13,769 nt of DNA from Ramlibacter sp. (lineage in GTDB: Bacteria > Pseudomonadota > Gammaproteobacteria > Burkholderiales > Burkholderiaceae_C). This document shows positions 8,944-13,769 of the stretch, one piece after another. The DNA lies in assembly GCA_025351615.1 (NCBI GenBank), contig JANXVP010000220.1, forward strand, positions 1 to 13,769. The letters run 5' to 3'. Made by a program: the position numbers and the translations under genes. The notes below the pieces were generated by a model that saw only the letters and a program-made list of their open reading frames with translations, searched no databases and was not told the origin of the DNA. Numbering within the stretch: the first letter of the stretch is position 1; every line of letters begins with the position of its first letter.

Positions 8944-8958
8944 GCAAGTCACGTGCCA
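8944..8958 (-). promoter_or_regulatory. Sigma-54 (RpoN) promoter of ureABCEFG
   Basis: On the minus strand the sequence reads TGGCACGTGACTTGC, a near-perfect match to the sigma-54 consensus TGGCACN5TTGC with GG and GC exactly 10 bases apart. It is oriented toward ureA and ends about 27 bases before its ATG. Transcription would begin near 8930-8935. RpoN control with an activator such as NtrC fits a nitrogen-scavenging enzyme. Three GGTGC-type half-sites lie upstream (9008-9012, 9037-9041, 9050-9054), but none forms a full NtrC palindrome. Confidence 0.8.
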
Positions 8959-9037
8959 TTGTGGCGCGCCCTCCGAGCGCTTACGGCGGCCTGAGCTTAC
9001 TCATTTTGGTGCGCGCGACCCAATCTAAATAGGCCGG

Positions 9038-9322
9038 GTGCAATCAATCGGTGCGGCGCAACCCAGGCTGCTCATCCTCGAAGAGCCGACCGAAGGAATC
9101 CAGCCGAGCATCATCAAGGACATCGGCCGGGTGATCCGGCTGCTGGCAGACACAGGCCTGAACGGCCAGCGGGTGGCGATCCTGTTGGTCGAGCAGTACT
9201 ACGACTTCGCGCGGCAGCTGGCTGACGACTACCTGGTCATGCAGCGCGGCCAGTTCATTGCAAGCGGCAAGGGCGCTGAGATGGAGCAGAACGGCATCCG
9301 CCAGCTAGTCGCCACTTCGTAG
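9038..9322 (+). pseudogene. urtE: Truncated urtE remnant (urea ABC transporter ATPase, C-terminal part)
   Basis: The 94-residue frame matches only the last third of UrtE, an ATPase of the UrtABCDE urea importer. It contains the Walker B region LLILEEPTEGIQPSIIKDI, the switch region AILLVEQYYDFA and the C-terminal YLVMQRGQFIASGKG. Walker A, the Q-loop and the LSGGQ signature are absent, and the conserved Walker B Asp is replaced by Glu. The segment between the signature and Walker B also looks shortened (IGAAQPRL). It lies on the opposite strand to the urease genes, although urtE normally precedes ureD in the same direction. GTG at 9038 has no ribosome binding site. A deletion plus inversion of an ancestral urt-ure locus would explain it. 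Transport function is not possible. Confidence 0.85.
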
Positions 9323-9413
9323 GCAAGTGCCTACCTGATCTGTGGCAACTCCCCCTCACCCGGCACTTGGCAGCGCGTTTATTATTTTTGGACACCAACC
9401 CAAGGAGGTTCAA

Positions 9414-9488
9414 ATGCCCGTTATTGCCTGGCTTCTCGGCGTCCCCCTCATTGTCGTGCTGGCGCTGATGTTCTTCGGCGTCCTCTAA
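9414..9488 (+). CDS. 24-residue single-pass membrane microprotein
   Basis: Short frame encoding MPVIAWLLGV followed by a hydrophobic run (PLIVVLALMFFGVL), i.e. one transmembrane helix occupying almost the whole protein. An excellent ribosome binding site, AAGGAGG (9402-9408), lies 5 bases upstream of the ATG. Its stop is followed within 6 bases by a predicted intrinsic terminator (9494-9516). The combination of strong translation signal, hydrophobic product and terminator supports a real gene despite the size. I do not recognise a family with certainty. It converges with the gene at 9490-9726, with 1 base between the two stop codons. Confidence 0.65.
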   Translation: MPVIAWLLGVPLIVVLALMFFGVL

Positions 9489-9489
9489 A

Positions 9490-9726
9490 TCAGACCCGGT
9501 CCCCGCGCCGGGTTTTGACCTGTTCGAGCTGTTCCAGGTTGCGGCCCGACAGGTCACCCCGATCGCCTTCGCTGAACTCTCCCGCGCCCGGCTCGGTGGA
9601 TTCGTCCTCCGTGGCCCGGTTCGCATACGGCTGGTCATCATTGACCTCGTCCCGTGGCCTCTCGCTGGAGTCGGCAGGTCCACGATTTTTCCATGCCTTG
9701 TCGCTGTCGATTCGCTTTGAACTCAT
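9490..9726 (-). CDS. Small hydrophilic, probably disordered protein
   Basis: Protein of 78 residues rich in Asp, Glu, Arg, Ser and Gly with almost no hydrophobic residues, so it is probably disordered. No domain is recognised. A strong AAGGAG ribosome binding site precedes the ATG at 9726, which is the main argument that the frame is real. Its last codons overlap a predicted terminator of the opposing microprotein gene. It follows a terminator at 9741-9772, so it probably has its own promoter in the short gap, although I see no convincing one. Confidence 0.7.
   Translation of the reverse strand: MSSKRIDSDKAWKNRGPADSSERPRDEVNDDQPYANRATEDESTEPGAGEFSEGDRGDLSGRNLEQLEQVKTRRGDRV
9494..9516 (+). 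terminator. Intrinsic terminator of the microprotein gene
   Basis: ACCCGG (9494-9499) pairs perfectly with CCGGGT (9508-9513) around an 8-base loop, followed by TTT (9514-9516). It lies 6 bases after the microprotein stop codon, and inside the 3' end of the converging gene. Confidence 0.55.
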
Positions 9727-9740
9727 ACGTTTCTCCTTGT

Positions 9741-9772
9741 CCCAAAAACCAAAGCGGGCCTTGAGCCCGCTT
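9741..9772 (-). terminator. Intrinsic terminator after the exported-protein gene
   Basis: A perfect 8-bp stem, AAGCGGGC (9752-9759) with GCCCGCTT (9765-9772), encloses a 5-base loop. On the minus strand it is followed by TGGTTTTTGG, so it ends transcription of the gene at 9796-10257. Confidence 0.8.
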
Positions 9773-9795
9773 ATTCTGCTGAGAGTGGAGCTCGC

Positions 9796-10257
9796 TCAGC
9801 GAGCGGGAACAAGCACCACCGGGTCGGCGGTCTTGGGTTCGATCGTGATCGAGTCCTGGCCGGCAGGCAGCACAACTGTCTCAACTTCGCGCAACACACC
9901 GCCGGCGGCTACGCTGCCGGTGGTGTTGCCGTAGCCCATCACTCGGGCCTGGCAAGCGGCCTGGTCTTCGCCACTCTGGACATCGCAGCGCGACGTGGCG
10001 TTGGAATTGAACTGACCACCGGCGTTGTCGAGAACCCCGCGCTTCTTGTCGGCCTGGGCGTTGCGGGCCTCCCGCAGGCAGGTGGCTTGGTCCTGCTGGG
10101 TCTTGCCGGTCATGCAGGCGTTCACTTCCTGCTGGTAGCTGCCCGATGCGTCGATGCCCGTGGCCACCTGGGCAGTCGCTGCGGTCATCGCGAGCAGGGC
10201 GGCGATACCGAAGGACACGAGGCTTTTACGCGAATGGCGGGAATCGGATGCAGACAT
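9796..10257 (-). CDS. Exported protein with duplicated two-cysteine motif
   Basis: Protein of 153 residues with a signal peptide (about 1-30; positive SRHSRKS, hydrophobic GIAALLAM, cleavage near ATA-QVA). The mature part contains four cysteines in two similar units: CMTGKTQQDQATCLREA and CDVQSGEDQAACQARV, spaced C-x11-C and C-x10-C and separated by a Gly/Asn-rich segment. This suggests an internal duplication with one disulfide per unit in the periplasm. The C-terminal 45 residues are hydrophobic/acidic without Cys. I recall similar small exported proteins in Burkholderiales, all of unknown function. The ATG at 10257 follows TAGGA in a 9-bp inverted repeat (10265-10299). A strong terminator follows the gene, so it is probably monocistronic rather than part of the urease operon. 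Confidence 0.85.
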   Translation of the reverse strand: MSASDSRHSRKSLVSFGIAALLAMTAATAQVATGIDASGSYQQEVNACMTGKTQQDQATCLREARNAQADKKRGVLDNAGGQFNSNATSRCDVQSGEDQAACQARVMGYGNTTGSVAAGGVLREVETVVLPAGQDSITIEPKTADPVVLVPAR

Positions 10258-10264
10258 GGCGGAA

Positions 10265-10299
10265 TTCCTAAACAGGATGAAATTGGTGAAGTTTAGGAA
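10265..10299 (-). promoter_or_regulatory. Inverted repeat covering the ribosome binding site of the exported-protein gene
   Basis: TTCCTAAAC (10265-10273) and GTTTAGGAA (10291-10299) are a perfect 9-bp inverted repeat with a 17-base spacer. In the mRNA the 3' arm contains the AGGAA ribosome binding site, 7 bases ahead of the ATG at 10257. It could be a leader hairpin limiting translation or a dimeric repressor operator. Confidence 0.5.
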
Positions 10300-10388
10300 G
10301 CATTCGAGCCCGGCACTGCGGGAGAGCACACCGCGAAAGGGGTGACCCATCGCTTGTCCCGCTGTAGGACAGGGCCCGCAAAGGCAGC

Positions 10389-11219
10389 CTAGACAGCCCA
10401 GCTGCGAGGCATGGTGGCTGGCAAATCCCAGAGCGAACGGCGCCACGACGCCCGCACGGCCTTGAGCAGGCTCAGGGCCGGCTCGACCAGCGGCGCCAGC
10501 ACCCGGACCGCGATGACCCTGTTGCCCGGCGCGGTGGCCCCCGCACTGGAAGCCAGCAGATCGGCGTCGATCACCTCGCGCGCGAGCGCCAGCGCCTGGT
10601 CGCGCCGCTGCCGCGGGAAATCCGACCCCGACACCAGGAAGAGCGTGGCCAGGCAGCGCCGTCCCGCCAGCCCCAATGGACCGTTCATCAGCCGGTCGTC
10701 GCTTGCAGCGATGCGTCCGCGCTCCAGCCAATGGCCGGGCAGTTCCAGGTGCTGCAGCAAGCCGCCGCGGTCGAATGGCAGGCCTGATTCGGGCAGTCCC
10801 AGCGCCGTCACGTCCCATCCCATCAACTCGCTGCCGGGCGCCAGCTCCATCCGCAGGCGGTTCTCGGCCAGGCAGCCGCTGTAGCAGATCGCTTCCAGCG
10901 GCAGCCACTCCATGCGGGCATTCGCATCCAGCTGGATGCGGGTGGTCTGCAGTGCGGTCTCGCCTTCGGAACGGTAAAAGCGGGTCGCACCCGGCGTGGT
11001 GATCAGGCCGTGCGCACCGTCGCGAACCCGCACGCCGATCGTCAGCGTGTCGCCACCCACCAAGCCACCGGGCGGATGGACGATCACGTTGTGGCAGACG
11101 CCCTCGTCCTCCGGGTACAGGCTTTGCAGGATCCGCAGCGGCCCGTCGTGCTCGAAGCGAGCGACGCAGCGCCCGGCTTCCATGCGGTAGTCCAGGTCCA
11201 GTCGCGCGTGCCAAGGCAT
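10389..11219 (-). CDS. ureD: Urease accessory protein UreD (UreH)
   Basis: Urease maturation scaffold of 276 residues, which binds apo-urease and recruits UreF and UreG to form the nickel-insertion complex. Family blocks are GPLRILQSLYPE (26-37), VCHNVIVHPPGGLVGGD (41-57), TTPGATRFYRS (74-84) and MEWLPLEAI (about 103-111). Length is normal. The ATG at 11219 is the first possible start: an in-frame TAA lies three codons upstream. There is no obvious ribosome binding site. It is on the same strand as ureABCEFG but separated from ureA by 1472 bp that hold unrelated genes and an inverted urtE fragment, so it needs its own promoter or readthrough from the ABC transporter operon. Confidence 0.96.
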   Translation of the reverse strand: MPWHARLDLDYRMEAGRCVARFEHDGPLRILQSLYPEDEGVCHNVIVHPPGGLVGGDTLTIGVRVRDGAHGLITTPGATRFYRSEGETALQTTRIQLDANARMEWLPLEAICYSGCLAENRLRMELAPGSELMGWDVTALGLPESGLPFDRGGLLQHLELPGHWLERGRIAASDDRLMNGPLGLAGRRCLATLFLVSGSDFPRQRRDQALALAREVIDADLLASSAGATAPGNRVIAVRVLAPLVEPALSLLKAVRASWRRSLWDLPATMPRSWAV

Positions 11220-11697
11220 GGGGCGAGTTTAAGAGCTTGGCTCGCGCGTTTAATTTGCAGGAGGCTGTCGTACCGAGCTCGACCCGGGAGGAAGTCGTCA
11301 TCGCGGGGTTGATCCAAGAGGAAATTGTGATCCCGGGCCTGACCCGGGATCCATGCCTCGCACGCCAATTCATCGCCCGCGGCAGCCGACGCATGCGACC
11401 CATCGGCCGGAGCCGCCGGTTGCTGCGCGACGACCCTGCGCTGCTTCGATTCCGGCGGGGACGCAGAAACTAGCCGCCCTGACGGCCGTCGTCGGACATC
11501 TGCGTCGCCATTTCCGCCTGCACCTGCCCTGCTCGGCGCCGTCAAACGGCTGCCGTGCCGCACGCGCGCTTGCCCCAAGCGTGCATCTCGAAGATATCGG
11601 GCAGCAGGTCATCAACGCACGCTATTTCTCGGGCCGCACGGACGGTCTGGCGGTCGGGCCGGGGGGACACCTGATGTCCGCCCGCACCTGACATGCT
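11220..11697. other. 478-bp stretch without a supported gene
   Basis: Between ureD and the ABC permease gene. The part next to ureD holds degenerate tandem repeats (11267-11352). The remainder has open frames on both strands (for example 11353-11691 plus, 11370-11615 minus), but they are Arg/Ala/Pro-rich, lack ribosome binding sites and match nothing I recognise. GGACA/TGTCC (11665-11679) forms a weak hairpin without a T-run after the permease stop. No promoter for ureD was convincing. Confidence 0.5.
11267..11352. repeat. Three degenerate ~30-bp tandem repeats
   Basis: Units at 11267-11293, 11294-11323 and 11324-11352 share the pattern GTCGT-ATC-CGGG-TGA-CC-GGA-GAA. The third is nearest to the common dispersed element reading ATCCCGGGCCTGACCCGGGAT, which is itself palindromic. 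The periodicity also shows in a plus-strand translation: EAVVPSSTRE, EVVIAGLIQE, EIVIPGLTRD. I regard this as an intergenic repeat, not a coding region. Confidence 0.6.
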
Positions 11698-12465
11698 TCA
11701 TTGTCCCAGCGATCCCCGATGCGCCCACCCGGTGGTGTGCTTCTCGATGTAGCTGAACAGCTCGTACATCAGCATCGCCATCGCGCCGACCACCACCAGG
11801 CCGGCGAAGGCGAGTCCCATCTGCATGGCGGAGCCAGCCGAAATCAGTAGGTAGCCGATGCCTTCGTTCGATGCCGTCATCTCGGAGACCGTCGTGCCGA
11901 CGAAGGCCAGGGTGATCGCGACTTTCAGCGAGCCGTAGAAGTGCGGCATCGATCGGGGCAGGCCGACCTTCACCAGCACGTCCCACCGTTTCGCGCCCAA
12001 CACGCGCAACACGTCTTCCAACTCCGGCTCCAGCGTCGCCAGGCCGGTGGCGATGTTGACCATGATCGGAAAGAACGAGATTAGGAAAGCCGTGAGGATC
12101 GCCGGTCCCGCGCCGATGCCGAACCAGACGACCAGGATCGGCACGAAGGCGGCCTTGGGCAACGCATTGAACGCGGTCATCAGCGGATAGACCGCGGCAT
12201 ACGCCAGCCGGGAGCTGCCGATCAAAAAACCGAGCAGCACGCCGACCACGATGGCCAGCCCGAAGCCCGCCATCGTCACCCAGTAGGTGCGCCAGGCGTG
12301 AGCGGCGATGATGGCGCGGTATTCGACCATCTGGGTCCAGATCCGCAGCGGACTGGGGAAGATGAACTCGGAGATGTTGAAGGCGACGCAGACGAACTGC
12401 CACAAGGCGATCACGGCGACCAGCAGAATCCACGGCGACCAGGCCTGAAGGCGCCGACTGGTCAT
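11698..12465 (-). CDS. ABC transporter permease (NitT/TauT type)
   Basis: Inner-membrane permease of 255 residues from the nitrate/sulfonate/taurine-type importer family. About six membrane helices are visible, beginning at 11-30 and 62-83. The cytoplasmic coupling loop (EAA-type motif) is at about 148-175: EDVLRVLGAKRWDVLVKVGL. A further family block is ALPKAAFVPILVVWFGIG (101-118). The ATG at 12465 overlaps the ATPase stop as ATGA; the open frame extends further upstream only as ATPase antiframe. It is the last gene of the transporter operon, 478 bp before ureD. The substrate is unknown: the family imports nitrate, sulfonates, taurine, thiamine precursors and other small molecules. Confidence 0.95.
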   Translation of the reverse strand: MTSRRLQAWSPWILLVAVIALWQFVCVAFNISEFIFPSPLRIWTQMVEYRAIIAAHAWRTYWVTMAGFGLAIVVGVLLGFLIGSSRLAYAAVYPLMTAFNALPKAAFVPILVVWFGIGAGPAILTAFLISFFPIMVNIATGLATLEPELEDVLRVLGAKRWDVLVKVGLPRSMPHFYGSLKVAITLAFVGTTVSEMTASNEGIGYLLISAGSAMQMGLAFAGLVVVGAMAMLMYELFSYIEKHTTGWAHRGSLGQ

Positions 12466-13316
12466 GGGGTCGCCTGCGGCGTGAAAGCCCGGCCGCGGAT
12501 GGCTCCGATATGGGCGCGCAACTCGTGCACGACGTCGGTGAATTCCCTGCTGTAGGTGATCTCCAGGTCGCGCGGCCGCGGCAGCACGATGTCCTTTTTC
12601 AGCATGAAGCGGCCGGGACTTTGACTCATGACGTACACCGTATCGGCCAGGAACACCGACTCGCGCAGGTCGTGCGTCACCAGGATCACGTTGAAGCGCT
12701 GCTCGGTCCAGAGGTCGCGCAGGATGCACCACAGCTCCTCGCGGGTGAAGGCATCGAGGGCGCCGAACGGTTCATCGAGCAGCAGCATCTTGGGTCCGTG
12801 GATCAGCGCGCGGCAGAGGCTGGCGCGCTGCTGCATGCCGCCGGAGAGCTGCCAGGGAAATTTGTCCTCGTAGCCGGCGAGGCCCACCTTCTGCAGCAGC
12901 CTGCGGGCTCGTTCCTCGTACTCGCGTCGCTTCGCCTTGAAGCTGCTTCGGTACGGCTCGACGATTTCCAGCGGCAGCAGCACGTTGCCCACCGTGGTGC
13001 GCCACGGCAGCAGGGACGGGGCCTGGAACGCCATGCCTGAAATCTTCAGCGGCCCGGTCACCGGCCGGCCGTCGATCTCGATCCGACCGCGGGACGGCAT
13101 CTTGAGCCCGGTCGCCAGCTTCATGAAGGTGGACTTGCCGCAGCCGGACGGCCCCACGATGGCGATGAACTCGCCTTGCCCCACCTTCAGGTCGATGGCC
13201 TCCACCGCGAACTGGCCCTGCGCCAGCAACTGCGCGCTGTAGGCGAGCCAGACGTCCTTGAAGTCGACGAACGAGGCGCCCTGGGGCAGCCCGGCGCCGC
13301 TCGAACCGTGGGTCAC
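12462..13316 (-). CDS. ABC transporter ATP-binding protein (NitT/TauT type)
   Basis: Cytoplasmic ATPase of 284 residues that energises the importer. Motifs are intact: Walker A GPSGCGKS (55-62), Q-loop Gln98 (MAFQAPSLLPWR), signature LSGGMQQR (157-164), Walker B MLLLDEP (177-183), D-loop GALD and switch His215 (LVTHDLRES). The sequence pattern around the Q-loop and FGALDAFTREELW is typical of SsuB/TauB/NrtD-like ATPases. The start is GTG at 13316, which overlaps the stop of the substrate-binding protein gene (GTGA); the stop overlaps the permease ATG. The overlaps indicate one operon. The first 15 residues, before FVDFKDVWLAY, are unconserved. Confidence 0.96.
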   Translation of the reverse strand: MTHGSSGAGLPQGASFVDFKDVWLAYSAQLLAQGQFAVEAIDLKVGQGEFIAIVGPSGCGKSTFMKLATGLKMPSRGRIEIDGRPVTGPLKISGMAFQAPSLLPWRTTVGNVLLPLEIVEPYRSSFKAKRREYEERARRLLQKVGLAGYEDKFPWQLSGGMQQRASLCRALIHGPKMLLLDEPFGALDAFTREELWCILRDLWTEQRFNVILVTHDLRESVFLADTVYVMSQSPGRFMLKKDIVLPRPRDLEITYSREFTDVVHELRAHIGAIRGRAFTPQATP

Positions 13317-13769
13317 TTTTTCGGCGCGGGCAGCACGTTCAATTCGGCCCGGGTCGGCAGGAAGGAACCGTTCCAGACTGCATCGGGATTGACCCGGGTC
13401 CTGGTACTGAAGGCATCCGACACCTGCGAGGCCATCAGCGCCAGCCGGCCGGGAACGACCTGGCCGAAGCCTTCGGTGTGCGCGTCCGGGCTGTTGACGA
13501 CGGTGTCCAGCGCCAGCTTCAGGCGGCGCGTCTCCAGCTCGGTATTGATGATGCCATCGCGCGCCTTGACGTCGAGAACGGCGGCCTCAGGCCTGGCGAG
13601 AACGTCCTTGACGCCCTTGGTGAACGCGGCCAGGAAAGCTTTCAGTTGCGCCGGATGTTCCTTGAGGAAGTTCGGGTTGACGATGACGACGTTGCCATAC
13701 AGCTTCACCCCGTAGGTCGGATAGGGCAGGATCACCACATCGCCGGCCTTCACGCCGCGTGCTTCCAGG
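13313..13769 (-). CDS. ABC transporter substrate-binding protein, NMT1/THI5-like (partial)
   Basis: C-terminal 151 residues of a periplasmic binding protein; the N-terminus and signal peptide lie beyond the right edge, where the frame stays open (LEARGVKAGD). Features of the NMT1/THI5-like (NitT/TauT) family are PYPTYGVKLYGNVVIVNP, meaning loss of the first ligand-domain crossover, then NFLKEHPAQLKAFLAAFTKGVKDV, and a helical C-terminal lobe with alternating Arg/Lys. The stop overlaps the GTG start of the ATPase gene. The ligand cannot be inferred from this half of the protein. Binding proteins of this family serve nitrate, sulfonates, taurine, pyrimidine precursors and aromatic acids. Confidence 0.9.
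   Translation of the reverse strand, partial: LEARGVKAGDVVILPYPTYGVKLYGNVVIVNPNFLKEHPAQLKAFLAAFTKGVKDVLARPEAAVLDVKARDGIINTELETRRLKLALDTVVNSPDAHTEGFGQVVPGRLALMASQVSDAFSTRTRVNPDAVWNGSFLPTRAELNVLPAPKK

Noticed and set aside
9367..9385. TTGGCA and TATTAT boxes upstream of the microprotein gene
   Set aside because: They are only 7 bases apart, which is incompatible with a sigma-70 promoter.
11353..11691. 112-codon plus-strand frame in the gap beside the ABC permease gene
   Set aside because: Low-complexity Arg/Pro-rich start, no ribosome binding site, no recognised family; the opposite-strand frames there are equally unconvincing.

Overview
The window looks like chromosomal DNA of a betaproteobacterium, most likely Burkholderiales and probably Comamonadaceae-like. 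The evidence is the high-GC coding regions, the ureDABCEFG gene set, an exosortase H locus, and dispersed repeats of a type I remember from that family. This taxonomic call is inference from reading, not a database result.

Left part (1-1938): a tyrosine recombinase on the minus strand, with visibly lower GC than the rest, sits directly beyond the 3' end of a tRNA-Ser(UGA). This is the usual layout of a genomic island integrated into a tRNA gene. The island would extend left, out of the window.

Exosortase block (2017-4485): a small four-helix membrane protein, exosortase XrtH (Cys73, Arg114 and His133 all present) and the XrtH-associated membrane protein are tightly packed on the plus strand. 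Facing them tail to tail is a secreted DUF3494 (ice-binding-like) protein ending in an IPTL-CTERM-type sorting signal. Transpeptidase and probable substrate therefore lie side by side.

Urease block (4547-11219, minus strand): ureABCEFG is contiguous and all urease active-site residues are present. A textbook sigma-54 promoter (GG-N10-GC) lies just upstream of ureA and suggests nitrogen control. ureD is displaced about 1.5 kb upstream. The gap between ureD and ureA holds an inverted C-terminal remnant of the urea-transporter ATPase gene urtE, a 24-residue membrane microprotein with its own terminator, a small hydrophilic protein, and an exported protein with a duplicated two-Cys motif. Repeat-derived DNA appears inside the operon: a dispersed repeat read in frame within ureF, a C-run/G-run repeat between ureB and ureC, and a palindrome that coincides with a short insertion in UreC.

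Right part (11698-13769, minus strand): a NitT/TauT-type ABC importer (substrate-binding protein, ATPase, permease) with overlapping start and stop codons, cut by the window edge. Its substrate cannot be read from the sequence. Between it and ureD is a 478-bp stretch with degenerate tandem repeats and no gene I can support.
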